A stretch of 41,684 nt of DNA from Rhodanobacter sp. (GCA_027450005.1 DAIDKO010000132.1:1-41684), one strand, 5' to 3'; positions 15,426 to 24,129 are shown, numbered from the stretch's first letter. A program made the numbers and translations. The notes: generated from the letters alone by a model not told the origin.

Positions 15426-17551
15426 AGCGGATCTGGCTGGCGGGTGTCGTTGCGCTGTTCACCACAAACGCAATGGCGGTGGAGGCGATGAAGGTGGTGG
15501 ATCTGGCCGCGGCATCGGCCCATCCTGGGCTGCAACACGTTGCGCGGGCCGTCCTCACGGAGGCTGCACAGGATGGCTTGAAGCAGCAGCGCTACACCTT
15601 TCAGCCGGCCGTTCAACCGCAAGTTGTGGTGGCGCCTGCGCAGGGCGTGTGGAACTGGCAGGGGCAGGGCGAGCTGCACTTGCGCGTGCAGAACCCGATG
15701 CCGTGGGCGGTGACCCTGGTGGTCGATATCGACGGCGCGGGTACGAAACAACACCTGCACGCTGTGGTGGGCTTGCCCGCCGGCCCCGCGCAGACTCTGG
15801 TGGTGCCGCTGCGTGCCGTCTCGCCGCTGACTTTCGGCATGCAGGCCGGGCCGACCCGTCCGTTCGATGACCACGGCCGGACCGTGCTGGTGGCGAACAC
15901 CGTGGCGGGCTCGCTCGATCTCTCGGCGGTTCATGACGTGCGGCTCTCGGTACCGGCGCCGCAAGCCGCGCAATCCCTGCTGTTCGGCCGCATGGACGTG
16001 GTGCCGGGCGAAGCCGCGCTGTACGATGCCTATACCGGCATCGTCGACCGCTACGGCCAGTTCACGCGCGAAGAGTGGCCGGAAAAGGTCACCGACGATG
16101 CCGCGCTGCGCGCTGCCGCCCACCGCACGCCACAACGCGCCGGATTGCCCGGCGACGAGGACCGCTACGGTGGACGCCTGGATGTGCATTTGCAGGCGAC
16201 CGGCTGGTTCCACACCCAGAAGGCCGAGGGTCGCTGGTGGCTGGTCACGCCGGACGGCCATGGCTTCTTTTCGCTGGGTGTGAACACCGTGAAGGCCGAC
16301 GATACCCGCACTTATGTCCAGGGTCGTCGGTACATGTTCCGCGACCTGCCGCCGGATCGCGGGGCGTGGGTGGCGTTCTACGGTACCGGCGACAACCGCA
16401 ATGCGCACCAGGGCGCGGGTGCAGGTCGTTGCTGCGACCATGGGCAATGGTTCGACTTCTATGCCGCCAACCTGTATCGGGCAGATGGCGCGGAATGGCT
16501 GGCCGCGTGGCGCAAGCGTACCTTGGCGCGGCTGCAGGCTTGGGGCTTCAATACCATCGCCAACTGGAGCGACCCCGCACTGGACGCGCTGGACAAGATG
16601 CCGTACACGCGTGAGGTGGATATCCGCGGCGATTTCGGTGCCGTCGCCACCGGCTATGACTGGTGGGGCTACATGCCTGATCCATTCGATCCGCGGTTCG
16701 CACCGGCAGCGGACGCGGCGGCGGCAAGGGCCACGCGTGGCGTGCGCAATGATCCATGGTTGCTGGGCTATTTCGCCGACAACGAGTTGTCATGGGCTAT
16801 CTGGGGCCCGAAGGGTCACTGGGCGCTTGCCATCGGAACCCTGCATGGCACGGCGCACAGTGCGGCCAAGCAGGCGTTCATCGCCGACCTGAAGAAAAAA
16901 TACGTGACCCCGGACAAGCTCGCGGCGGCTTGGGGCATCGCCTTGACCTCGTGGAATGCGCTGAACGCCACCAACTTTCCTGCGCCCACGCCGAACGCAG
17001 CGCATCCTGCCATCGCCGACGACTACAGCGCCTGGCTGACCCGGTATGCGAACCGGTACTTCCGCATCGTCGCCCAGGCGATCCATCGCCACGATCCGCA
17101 CCATCTCTATCTGGGAAGCCGCTTCGCGGTCAAGACGCCCGAGGCCGTCGCGGCGTGTGCCAAGTACTGCGATGTGGTGAGCTTCAATATCTACGCTGAC
17201 GTGCCGCAGCATGGTTTTGACACGGCGGCGATGCGCAAACTGGACAAGCCGGTACTGATTTCCGAGTTCCATTTCGGTTCCGACGACCGCGGCCCGTTCG
17301 GCAAGGGCGTGGTGTCGGTGGCGAGCGAGGCGCAACGCGGTCAAGCCTACGCACACTACCTGCAGGCCGCGGCGAGCGATCCGGAGATCGTAGGCACGCA
17401 CTGGTTCGAATACGTGGATGAGCCGGTGACCGGCCGCCTGCTGGATGGTGAGAACGGGCACTTCAGCCTGGTCGGCATCACGGACATTCCGTTTGCGGGT
17501 TTTGTCAAGGCGGTACGCAAGGCCAACGCGCAGGTGCAGGCCGGGTTTTGA
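15422..17551 (+). CDS. Secreted clan GH-A glycosidase, GH50 (beta-agarase)-like
   Basis: This 709-aa protein has a Sec signal peptide (MKRIWLAGVVALFTTNAMA). An N-terminal beta-sandwich-like domain spans about residues 20-260, and a TIM-barrel starts at GWFHTQKAEGRWWLVTPDGH. Barrel motifs follow: WGFNTIANWSDPALDALDKM, DPWLLGYFADNELSW (probable acid/base Glu455 in DNE), LYLGSRFA, VVSFNIYADVPQ, VLISEFHFGSDDRGPFGKG (probable nucleophile Glu615), GTHWFEYVDEPVTGR. These match the layout of GH50 agarases and their non-agarolytic relatives. The true substrate may be another galactose-containing polymer. Activity is inferred. It overlaps the APC permease stop, giving a permease-hydrolase operon. Confidence 0.75.
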   Translation: MKRIWLAGVVALFTTNAMAVEAMKVVDLAAASAHPGLQHVARAVLTEAAQDGLKQQRYTFQPAVQPQVVVAPAQGVWNWQGQGELHLRVQNPMPWAVTLVVDIDGAGTKQHLHAVVGLPAGPAQTLVVPLRAVSPLTFGMQAGPTRPFDDHGRTVLVANTVAGSLDLSAVHDVRLSVPAPQAAQSLLFGRMDVVPGEAALYDAYTGIVDRYGQFTREEWPEKVTDDAALRAAAHRTPQRAGLPGDEDRYGGRLDVHLQATGWFHTQKAEGRWWLVTPDGHGFFSLGVNTVKADDTRTYVQGRRYMFRDLPPDRGAWVAFYGTGDNRNAHQGAGAGRCCDHGQWFDFYAANLYRADGAEWLAAWRKRTLARLQAWGFNTIANWSDPALDALDKMPYTREVDIRGDFGAVATGYDWWGYMPDPFDPRFAPAADAAAARATRGVRNDPWLLGYFADNELSWAIWGPKGHWALAIGTLHGTAHSAAKQAFIADLKKKYVTPDKLAAAWGIALTSWNALNATNFPAPTPNAAHPAIADDYSAWLTRYANRYFRIVAQAIHRHDPHHLYLGSRFAVKTPEAVAACAKYCDVVSFNIYADVPQHGFDTAAMRKLDKPVLISEFHFGSDDRGPFGKGVVSVASEAQRGQAYAHYLQAAASDPEIVGTHWFEYVDEPVTGRLLDGENGHFSLVGITDIPFAGFVKAVRKANAQVQAGF

Positions 17552-17593
17552 CGCCATGAATGCGCGCGCCATTCGTTCTTGTCGTGGTCGTCC

Positions 17594-18370
17594 ATGTGTC
17601 TGATTGCCTTCGCCTGGCAGTCGCACCCACGCTGGCGGCTGGTGCTGGCGGGCAATCGCGACGAATTCCATGCACGGCCCAGCACAGCGCTGGCGCGCTG
17701 GAGTGATCGGCCGATCGTCGGCGGGCGCGATCTCGAAGCCGGCGGCACGTGGTTGGGCGCAACCGATGCGGGCCGCTGCTGCGTGGTCACCAACGTGCGC
17801 GATCCGCGCGATCCGCAGGTAGGCGCCTCACGCGGGCTGCTCGCTACCGACTACCTGGCGGGCGACGCGGACGCCGCGACGCATGCGCAGGCGCTGCTGG
17901 CCAACGCGGCCGGCTACCGCCCGTTCAACCTGCTCACCTTCGACGCGCAGGCAGCGTTCTATCTTGGCAACCGTCCCGAACCGCGCGCCGGGGCGGTGAC
18001 GCCCGGCGTGCACGGCCTTTCAAATGCCGACTTCGACACGCCGTGGCCGAAGACGCGTGCGCTGATGGCGCGTCTCGAAGCATGGCTGGCCGAAGGCGAC
18101 GGCGAGGATTTCGCGCCGCTGTTCGAAGCGCTCGCCGACGAGCGGCAGGCGCCGGATGCCGATCTGCCTGATACTGGCATCAGCCTGCCGCGCGAGCGCT
18201 GGCTGTCCTCCGCCTTCATCCGTGGCAGCGAGTACGGCACCCGTGCCAGCACCGTGGTGGCGATCGCCCGCGAGGGCCGCGGTGTGATCGTGGAGCGTCG
18301 CTTCGGTCCCGAAGGCCGCGTCCTCGGCGAAAGCCGACTGGTGATCGGTGCGTTGGCCGCTAAAGCCTGA
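17594..18370 (+). CDS. NRDE (TANGO2-like) family protein
   Basis: This 258-aa member of the NRDE family is named for the Asn-Arg-Asp-Glu motif, seen here as LVLAGNRDEFHARPSTAL. It starts MCLIAFAW, so Cys2 becomes N-terminal after Met removal, as in Ntn-hydrolase-like proteins. Other conserved segments are GGTWLGATDAGRCCVVTNVR, GRNDPQ-like RDPRDPQVGASRGLL, LSNADFDTPWPK and a late SSAFIRGSEYGTRASTVV. Family members are proposed to act on haem or lipids, without firm biochemistry in bacteria. The ATG at 17594 fits the family N-terminus. It lies 42 bp downstream of the glycosidase. Confidence 0.88.
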   Translation: MCLIAFAWQSHPRWRLVLAGNRDEFHARPSTALARWSDRPIVGGRDLEAGGTWLGATDAGRCCVVTNVRDPRDPQVGASRGLLATDYLAGDADAATHAQALLANAAGYRPFNLLTFDAQAAFYLGNRPEPRAGAVTPGVHGLSNADFDTPWPKTRALMARLEAWLAEGDGEDFAPLFEALADERQAPDADLPDTGISLPRERWLSSAFIRGSEYGTRASTVVAIAREGRGVIVERRFGPEGRVLGESRLVIGALAAKA

Positions 18371-18394
18371 TGGCGTGCACCTACGCGGCGGTGC

Positions 18395-19012
18395 GCGGCA
18401 GACCGCCTTATCCCGGACGACATTGCGGCTAGCGTCGACGGCACCTTCCGCAGCGGCTGCGTCGCATGCACACGGTTTGCCTGCAGTCGGTGGCCCGGCG
18501 CGCGACACAGCTGGCTGCGGTGGATGCGTCCGATCCGGCGCGCTATGTCCCGCTCAGCTGCTGGCAATCCGCGCCGGGCTGCGAGCAGAAGTTTCTGGCG
18601 CGGCTGACCTGGCTGGTCGGCAGGGTCTGTGCGTGGCGGGCCTCAGCGCAGGTAACTGGCAGGCGCTGGCGGACGCCGGCCTGGTCCATGGCCTGCTGGA
18701 CTGGATGGAGGTCGAGCCGGAGCAGCTCGCAACGGTACCGGGTTGGGACGCTAACCATGTCGCTGCACTCGCGCGGGCTTTCGCCGATGCGCACGGACGG
18801 CCTTTCGGCGACTGGCTGCGTGCGTTGGTTGCGCCCGGCGCCGCGGTCGGTGCGGGCGAGGATTGGGCCGCGCTCACGCTCCAGGGTGGAAGTGGCTGGC
18901 GCAGGCTCGGCGTGAGTGCGGCGGGTGCCAGGCAACTTGCTGCTTTTTCGCCAACCCTGAGGCGCGCTCGCTGGTCGCCGAACGGCAACTGGCGGGCGTG
19001 CAAGGCTTCTGA
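18395..19012 (+). pseudogene. ligB: Remnant of a LigB-type NAD-dependent DNA ligase (C-terminal part, frameshifted)
   Basis: No single frame is coding here, but consecutive frames spell the LigB C-terminus. One frame (from about 18466) gives the segments ASDPARYVPLSCWQSAPGC and EQKFLARLTWL. The next (about 18620-18945) gives GRQGLCVAGLSAGNWQALAD, AGLVHGLLDWMEVEPEQLAT and RPFGDWLRAL. A third (about 18945-19012) gives FANPEARSLVAERQLAGVQGF then a stop. The last shift fits loss of one T in the T5 run near 18945. A short stretch around 18401-18430 (DRLIPDDIAAS) may be an earlier piece in yet another frame. The adenylation and OB domains are absent, so the gene is both truncated and frameshifted. 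Identification rests on remembered LigB sequences. Confidence 0.7.
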
Positions 19013-19021
19013 GCGGGGCGC

Positions 19022-19426
19022 TCAGCCGCCGAACTCGCCGTCGACGTAGAACCAGCGTCCCGCCTCGAGCACGAAGCGGCTGATCTCGTGTTGACGCTGT
19101 ACGCGGCCCCCGCCAAGCCGGTAGCTGGCCACGAATTCGACGATGGCATGCTCGTCGTCGACGCGCTGTTCGCGGCGCACCTCCAGGCCCAGCCAGGTCG
19201 GCGCCGGCTGCTGCACGGCCAACCGCAACGATGCGGGGCGGGTGTTGGCATGCCAGCTGGCCAGCAGGTAATCCTCGCGCTTGAGCACGTAGGCGCTGTA
19301 GCGCGAGCGCATCAGCTGCGCGGCGCTGGCGGCGAGCGCCGCGCCGTCATGTAGTGGGCCGCAACAGTTGGCGTAGCCAGCGGGGCTACCGCAGGGGCAG
19401 GGCGTGAGCGTGTCGATCGCCTTCAA
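19022..19426 (-). CDS. YchJ-like protein (UPF0225, SEC-C-type zinc motif)
   Basis: This protein of about 134 aa has an N-terminal cysteine motif PCPCGSPAGYANCCGPLHDG, which binds zinc in SEC-C/YchJ proteins. It is followed by LMRSRYSAYVLKREDYLLAS, the typical YchJ signature, and a beta-rich C-terminal domain (AIVEFVASYRLGGGRVQRQH, SRFVLEAGRWFYVDGEFG). The role of the family is unknown. No ATG is available near the family start. I chose a TTG at 19424-19426, giving LKAIDTLTPCPCGS; translation may also be coupled to the upstream gene, whose stop is at 19432-19434. Confidence 0.8.
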   Translation of the reverse strand: MKAIDTLTPCPCGSPAGYANCCGPLHDGAALAASAAQLMRSRYSAYVLKREDYLLASWHANTRPASLRLAVQQPAPTWLGLEVRREQRVDDEHAIVEFVASYRLGGGRVQRQHEISRFVLEAGRWFYVDGEFGG

Positions 19427-19431
19427 GGCGG

Positions 19432-19629
19432 TCAGGCGGGCCTGCCGCGCAAAACGCGGGCCGGCAACATCAGCAGCGCGCCGAGGAAGGCGAACACCGC
19501 GCTCACGGTGATGCCCACCAGCCGGAACGGCAGGCACACCAGCCACACGATGGGGTACAGCACCAGCGCAAGAAGGGCGAGCGGCCAGCAGAACACCAGC
19601 AGCACCAACCAGAGCAGGAAGGCGGACAT
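19432..19629 (-). CDS. Small hydrophobic membrane protein
   Basis: This 65-aa protein consists almost wholly of two hydrophobic segments (LLWLVLLVFCWPLALLALVL, GITVSAVFAFLGALLMLPA) separated by VCLPFRLV, with a basic C-terminus. A GAGGT ribosome site lies about seven bases before the ATG. It runs into the YchJ-like gene, so the two probably form an operon. No function is assignable. Confidence 0.65.
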   Translation of the reverse strand: MSAFLLWLVLLVFCWPLALLALVLYPIVWLVCLPFRLVGITVSAVFAFLGALLMLPARVLRGRPA

Positions 19630-19718
19630 GGCGCGACCTCGCGGTGGAAGAGTGTCTGCAGTCTAGCGCAATCCGCGGCAGCTGCGCAGATGGCTTTTGG
19701 GAGGGCGCCGTGCGGCGG

Positions 19719-20297
19719 CTACATCACCGGCTTCACGCCGATCAGCAATGCATGCAGCCATAACGCGAAAGCCGCCCATGCCGTGACGCCGGCGACGATG
19801 GTGATGACCGTGCCCTTGGTCGTGCCGGGCGGATAAGTGGTGCCCTCGCGGTTGTCGCGTCGGCGCGAGGCGGCGAACAGCAGCACCGACCACAGCAGGA
19901 ACGCGCCGAAAAGCAACGCGTCGTGCAGCATGCCGGCCGCGAGCAGGTGACCGAACGCCCATGTCTTCACTGCCAGCACCTGCGGGTGGTGGAGCCGCGC
20001 CTTGATGCCATTGCGCGGCACCCGCGCGGCGGCGAGCAAGACGAAGGCCACCAAGGTAAACAGTGCGTTGAGTCGGATCAGCCAGACGGGGGGCGAATAC
20101 AGCAGCACCGGTGTGTGCCGGGCCAGCCCGAAGCCCCAGCAGATCAGCACGAAGCCGAGCAGCGATACCAGCGAATACAGCGCTTTCCAGCGTCTCGCAC
20201 CCAGTCGTGCGACCTGTCGCGTGCGCCAGTCGTCGGCGACGATGCGCAGCGAATGCAAACCGAGGAACAGCACGAGGCCAAGGATCAGCACGAACAT
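19719..20297 (-). CDS. NnrU family membrane protein
   Basis: This 192-aa protein has five to six TM helices. It starts MFVLILGLVLFLGLHSLRIV and has family features HSLRIVADDWR, RRWKALYSLVSLLGFVLICW, the polar RLHHPQVLAVKTWAFGHLLA and LLFGAFLLWSVLLFAASRRR. NnrU proteins were first linked to nitrite/nitric oxide reduction and are related to NnrS-associated or isoprenoid-desaturase-like membrane proteins, but their biochemical activity is unsettled. No denitrification genes are nearby. The ATG at 20295-20297 is the natural start; upstream translation (to 20516) overlaps the HutD gene in another frame. Confidence 0.85.
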   Translation of the reverse strand: MFVLILGLVLFLGLHSLRIVADDWRTRQVARLGARRWKALYSLVSLLGFVLICWGFGLARHTPVLLYSPPVWLIRLNALFTLVAFVLLAAARVPRNGIKARLHHPQVLAVKTWAFGHLLAAGMLHDALLFGAFLLWSVLLFAASRRRDNREGTTYPPGTTKGTVITIVAGVTAWAAFALWLHALLIGVKPVM

Positions 20298-20349
20298 GGC
20301 GGCTACCTTGCGGGATGATGGCCGGCTGAGTGTAGGCGGCCGGCCGCCG

Positions 20350-20919
20350 TTACGCACGCATCGGCGGCGCGGCAAGCTCCTCCACGCGCACGGCGAGCAC
20401 GACGGCGCCCGCGGCCAGCACGAGGCGGTCGCCGTCGGGCAGCCAGTATTCGTCCGCGCGCACCGTGCCTGCCGCGCAGTCGAACGCGCCACGTGCGCAA
20501 CAGACCAGTACGACATCCGCGCCGAGGCGATGCTCTCCGGCCGTGCGCCACACCTCGATATGGCCGCGCGCGCGGCCGCGGCGCAGCATCAGGTTGAAGT
20601 CGCGGCTAGGGCCGCCGGCCAGCGCCACCGCCACGCCCATCTCGCCGGGGAACGCGTACGGCTCACAGGGGGCGGTGAGCTCGTGGCGAGTGCCGTCGTC
20701 CATCGTCATGGCGAAGCCATCGCCGGCCAGCAGCGCGATCACGCGGTCGACGCCGGGGAATGCGGAGAACGGCAGGGCGCTCTCGACCTCAGCGACGCTC
20801 ACTCGCCACCGGAAATCGTCCATCGCCGCGCCCGTGGGATGGACCAGCAGCTCGCGCGTGCGGCCGTGGCCGTTCTTCCACGGCCGGGCAGGGCAGTCGG
20901 CGAGTCGGACGATGGGCAT
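20350..20919 (-). CDS. HutD/Ves family cupin-like protein
   Basis: This 189-aa HutD/Ves protein begins IVRLADCPARPWKNGHGRTR, the diagnostic PWKNGxGxTRE signature. Later motifs are DDFRWRVSVAEVESALPFSA, FPGVDRVIALLAGDGFAM and GGPSRDFNLMLRRG, all typical of the bicupin fold. In some bacteria HutD is linked to histidine use, proposed as a governor of hut expression; E. coli Ves is cold/stress related. No hut genes accompany it here, so its role is open. The ATG at 20917-20919 is directly before the signature. It is monocistronic, 52 bp upstream of nnrU-like on the same strand. Confidence 0.85.
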   Translation of the reverse strand: MPIVRLADCPARPWKNGHGRTRELLVHPTGAAMDDFRWRVSVAEVESALPFSAFPGVDRVIALLAGDGFAMTMDDGTRHELTAPCEPYAFPGEMGVAVALAGGPSRDFNLMLRRGRARGHIEVWRTAGEHRLGADVVLVCCARGAFDCAAGTVRADEYWLPDGDRLVLAAGAVVLAVRVEELAAPPMRA

Positions 20920-21256
20920 GGCGCGCTTCGAGCTTTCGGGAAAGGCCGCATGGTAGCGGCGCAAGCGTGCCAGTCCACTAGTTTCCGTCGCCCCATGCGG
21001 CATACCTTCGGCGTCGCTTCAGAGACGGCTGTCAATTCCTGCGTGAGCGGCGATGTCGCGCCATCCCTCATCGCGACCGTGCCGGGAGGACTGCTCGTGT
21101 CGTTGATCGCTCCCAATCGCTAACGTTATTGACCCCTGGTGTGCCGGCCGTTCGACGAACGGTTCGGATACACCGCTCTCGTTCAGCAGCCGGTTCCCGC
21201 GCCGCGAGATCACTGCCTCGATCGGGCGCTACCAGCGCATCGACGATGGATGCCTG

Positions 21257-21299
21257 ATCCCGGCTTGCGCCGGGATTGTGGGTAAAAGGGATTTTTACC
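21257..21299. terminator. Tandem hairpins downstream of mscL
   Basis: There are two perfect stems. ATCCCGGC/GCCGGGAT (21257-21264/21269-21276, 4-base loop) resembles REP-like palindromes common in this lineage. GGTAAAA/TTTTACC lies at 21281-21287/21293-21299. Both lie immediately beyond the 3' end of minus-strand mscL and are probably its terminator. The rest of 20920-21256 shows nothing I can assign. Confidence 0.5.
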
Positions 21300-21303
21300 G
21301 AAT

Positions 21304-21714
21304 CTACGGCTTGTTCTTCAGCAGATCCCGGATCTCGGTGAGCAGGGCTACGTCGGCGGGGGGCGCGGCAGGGGCCTCCTCCTTCTTCTTCTGCAGCCTG
21401 TTCATGACCTTGATGAGCATGAAGATCGCGAAGGCGACGATGATGAAGGTGATGATGGTATTGATGAAGCTGCCGTAGTTGATTGCGACTGCGGCGATCT
21501 TGTGCTTGGGGTCGCTGTCGTCGGCGGGCCGAAGCACCCACTTCATCGCGGAGAAGTCGATGCCTCCGGTAAGCATGCCGATCGGCGGCATGATCACGTC
21601 GCTGACCAACGAGCTGACGATCTTGCCAAACGCGCCGCCGATCACGATACCGACGGCCATGTCCAGCACGTTCCCACGCATGGCGAACGCCTTGAATTCC
21701 TGCAGCATGCTCAT
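21304..21714 (-). CDS. mscL: Large-conductance mechanosensitive channel
   Basis: This 136-aa MscL opens under high membrane tension to release solutes during hypo-osmotic shock. The N-terminal amphipathic helix [20 protein letters not shown] runs into TM1 ([20 protein letters not shown]) with the gate-forming small residues. A periplasmic loop ([20 protein letters not shown]), TM2 ([20 protein letters not shown]) and the cytoplasmic helix ending [13 protein letters not shown] follow. Length and layout are standard. It is monocistronic, with hairpins downstream. Confidence 0.97.
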   Translation of the reverse strand: MSMLQEFKAFAMRGNVLDMAVGIVIGGAFGKIVSSLVSDVIMPPIGMLTGGIDFSAMKWVLRPADDSDPKHKIAAVAINYGSFINTIITFIIVAFAIFMLIKVMNRLQKKKEEAPAAPPADVALLTEIRDLLKNKP

Positions 21715-21801
21715 TGCTGTACTCCCCGAGAGTGATAGGCCGGATGGCAGGCGAAACTCTAGCGCAGCGGGCGCTGCTTCGGCTCGACGCCGGGGCGCGT
21801 C

Positions 21802-22488
21802 TCAGGCAATGAGGCCGTCGAGGCTGGCGTAACGGACCAGTTCGGCGTGGAAGCGGTCGCCACGCTCCAGCGCAGCGACGCCGGCCGGCGTACCTGTGAA
21901 TACCAGGTCGCCGAGCTGGAGCTCGAACAGCGTGGAGAGTGCGGCAAGGATGTGCGGCACGTCATGGATCATCTCACCCAGCCGTGTGTGCTGGCGCTGC
22001 GCGCCATTCACGCTGAGGCGCAGCTCGGTGTCCGGGCCGGGTAGCGCGCCGTCGAGCCTGTGCAGCGCCGACACCGGCGCGGAATGGTCGAACGCCTTGG
22101 CGACGTCCCAGGGATGGCCCTTGGCCTTGGCCTGCGCCTGCAGGTCACGACGGGTGAGGTCCAGCCCCACGCCCACGCCCCACACCAGCGATGCGGCGCG
22201 CTCCACCGGCACGTCGCGGCCACCTGCGCCCAGTGCCAGCACCATCTCAACTTCGTGGTGCAGCTCGCTGGTGGCGGAGGGGTAGGGCACGTCGGCGCCA
22301 TCGGCCACCACCGCATCGGCGGGCTTGCAGAAGAACATCGGCCGGCCGGGTTCCACGGCCGCACCCATTTCCTTCGCGTGCTCGGCGTAGTTGCGACCGA
22401 TGCAGAACACGCGACGGATCGGGAAGCGCTGGGGGCTGCCGAGAATCGGCAGGCTGGGCACGGGAGGCGGGGCGAAGGCGTATTCCAT
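21802..22488 (-). CDS. Fumarylacetoacetate hydrolase family protein
   Basis: This 228-aa FAH-fold metal-dependent hydrolase/decarboxylase has FCIGRNYAEHAKEMGA, MFFCKPADAVVADGADVPYP, the metal-binding SELHHEVEMVLALG, GVGLDLTRRDLQAQAKAKGH, PWDVAKAFDHSAPV, LGEMIHDVPHILAALSTLF and GDLVFTGTPAGVAAL. The short single-domain form resembles acylpyruvase/fumarylpyruvate hydrolase (FAHD1-like) enzymes, so C-C cleavage of acylpyruvates or oxaloacetate decarboxylation is likely. The exact substrate is not readable. It is monocistronic and divergent from the efflux operon. Confidence 0.88.
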   Translation of the reverse strand: MEYAFAPPPVPSLPILGSPQRFPIRRVFCIGRNYAEHAKEMGAAVEPGRPMFFCKPADAVVADGADVPYPSATSELHHEVEMVLALGAGGRDVPVERAASLVWGVGVGLDLTRRDLQAQAKAKGHPWDVAKAFDHSAPVSALHRLDGALPGPDTELRLSVNGAQRQHTRLGEMIHDVPHILAALSTLFELQLGDLVFTGTPAGVAALERGDRFHAELVRYASLDGLIA

Positions 22489-22729
22489 GGACGCGAGTCT
22501 AATGCGGGCGCGGATGCGGGTGGAATCGGGGGCCGGACATCGGGTCCATAGCCGTTGACGGAAATCCGGTGGAACGGTGTTGAATGTCGCGGGTGCCGTC
22601 CGTCGCCCCCATCAAGAAGCGGAGCGAGGGCGACGGTGCAGGCGACGGCGGGCGACTGCATGGAAACGGTGCGCGTGCGAACATTGCGTGCCGCGCGCGC
22701 CGAGGCAATGCCCTCGATTGCTGCGGTGG

Positions 22730-22745
22730 GATGACATTTGTCATC
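22730..22745. promoter_or_regulatory. Operator-like inverted repeat upstream of the efflux operon
   Basis: GATGACA-TT-TGTCATC is a perfect 7-bp inverted repeat with a 2-base spacer, 77 bp before the first gene of the MacAB-like operon and in the 333-bp divergent gap with the FAH gene. The symmetry suits a dimeric repressor or activator; the regulator is not in the window. No other structure in this gap is convincing. Confidence 0.45.
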
Positions 22746-22821
22746 GCCATCGGTTGATAACCGCCCGTGGCCACGAGGGACATGGGAGCGCTACGGTGTC
22801 GTGCATCAAGGAGCCACGGGG

Positions 22822-24060
22822 ATGACGGTGAGCCAAGCCGAGTTGCTGAAGGAACTGCGCATCGCGAAAGAGCAGCGCGACGATCATGGCCAAGGTCCGA
22901 TACGCTGGCCATGGATCGTGCTAGCCTCGCTGGCGCTGGTCGGTGCCGGCGCATGGTGGACGATGGGTCATCGGGCGATCGCCGTGCGGACCGCCGTCGT
23001 GGTATCGCCAGCCAGCGATCCGGGCGCTGGCGCGGTACTCCAGGCCACGGGCTACGTTACCGCGCGCCGGCAGGCCACGGTATCGGCACAGATCACCGGC
23101 ACGCTCACCGCGGTCCTCATCGAGGAGGGCGACCACGTGAGGAAGGGCCAGGTGCTGGCCCGGCTGGACGACAGCGCCTACCGGGCCGCGCTGGACGCGG
23201 CGCGGGCGCAGGCCGCCGCGGCGCATGCGCTGGTGGCGCAATACCAGGCCCAGCTGGCGCAGAACCTGCGCGACGCCGCACGCCAGCAATCGCTGGCTGC
23301 GCAGGGGCTGGTGTCGAGGCAGGTCGCCGAGCAGGCGCGCACGCTGGCCGAAACCACGCGTGCGCAGCTGGTCGCGCAGCAGAAGAGCGCGGTTTCGGCC
23401 GATGCGCAAGTGGCCGAAGCGCGGGTGAACTTCGACTACTGCGTGATCCGCGCGCCGTTCGACGGCGTAATCACCACCAAGGACGCCCAGGTGGGCGAGA
23501 TCGTCTCGCCGTTCTCGGCCGGCGGCGGCTTCACCCGCACCGGCATCGGCACCATCGTCGACATGGATTCGCTGGAAGTGGACGTGGACGTCAACGAGGC
23601 CTACATCGGCCGCGTGAAGCCGGACATGCCCGCCGAGGCCGTGCTCGATGCCTACCCGGACTGGAAGATCCCCACCCACGTGATCGCCATCGTGCCTGCC
23701 GCCGACCGCGGCAAGGCCACGGTGAAGGTGCGCGTGGCGGTGGAGCGCAAGGACGCGCGCATCGTGCCCGACATGGGCGTGCGGGTGTCCTTCCTCGAAC
23801 AGAAAACCGCCAACGTGGCGCAGGCGCCGAAGGGCGTGCTGGTGCCGGCGAATGCGATCGTGCAGCGCGACGGTCGCAGCGTGGTATTCGTGGTTGCCGG
23901 CGGCAAGGCGGCGCTGCGCGCCGTCCAGCCTGCGGCGCAGGACCTCGGCGACATGAAGCTGATCCCTGACGCGCTGCAGCCGGGCGATACGGTGGTGCTG
24001 TCGCCGCCGGCGGCACTGCGCGACGGCACCAACGTGACTTTACAAAAGGCGTCACCCTGA
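22822..24060 (+). CDS. Periplasmic adaptor (membrane fusion) protein of an ABC efflux system, MacA/HlyD-like
   Basis: This 412-aa protein has a short cytoplasmic N-terminus, one TM anchor (about residues 29-47, WPWIVLASLALVGAGAWW) and a biotinyl-lipoyl half motif (GTLTAVLIEEGDHVRKGQVL). An alpha-helical hairpin rich in Ala/Gln (AYRAALDAARAQAAAAHALV, QVAEQARTLAETTRAQLVAQ) and the second lipoyl half (FDYCVIRAPFDGVITTKDAQ) follow, then beta-barrel and membrane-proximal domains. It links inner-membrane permease and outer-membrane channel; no outer-membrane factor is encoded here. The ATG at 22822 has AAGGAG eight bases upstream. It is the first gene of a four-gene operon. Confidence 0.88.
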   Translation: MTVSQAELLKELRIAKEQRDDHGQGPIRWPWIVLASLALVGAGAWWTMGHRAIAVRTAVVVSPASDPGAGAVLQATGYVTARRQATVSAQITGTLTAVLIEEGDHVRKGQVLARLDDSAYRAALDAARAQAAAAHALVAQYQAQLAQNLRDAARQQSLAAQGLVSRQVAEQARTLAETTRAQLVAQQKSAVSADAQVAEARVNFDYCVIRAPFDGVITTKDAQVGEIVSPFSAGGGFTRTGIGTIVDMDSLEVDVDVNEAYIGRVKPDMPAEAVLDAYPDWKIPTHVIAIVPAADRGKATVKVRVAVERKDARIVPDMGVRVSFLEQKTANVAQAPKGVLVPANAIVQRDGRSVVFVVAGGKAALRAVQPAAQDLGDMKLIPDALQPGDTVVLSPPAALRDGTNVTLQKASP

Positions 24061-24129
24061 TTGCCGTACCCGCACGGGCGGGTGCGCCGCCGATCCTTGT
24101 ATTCGGGCAACATCCATCGGAGCCATGCC

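Noticed and set aside
21257-21276. Single palindrome as evidence for a REP/RAYT transposon system
   Set aside because: Only one clear copy in the window and no REP-associated transposase gene, so it is recorded only as a hairpin after mscL.
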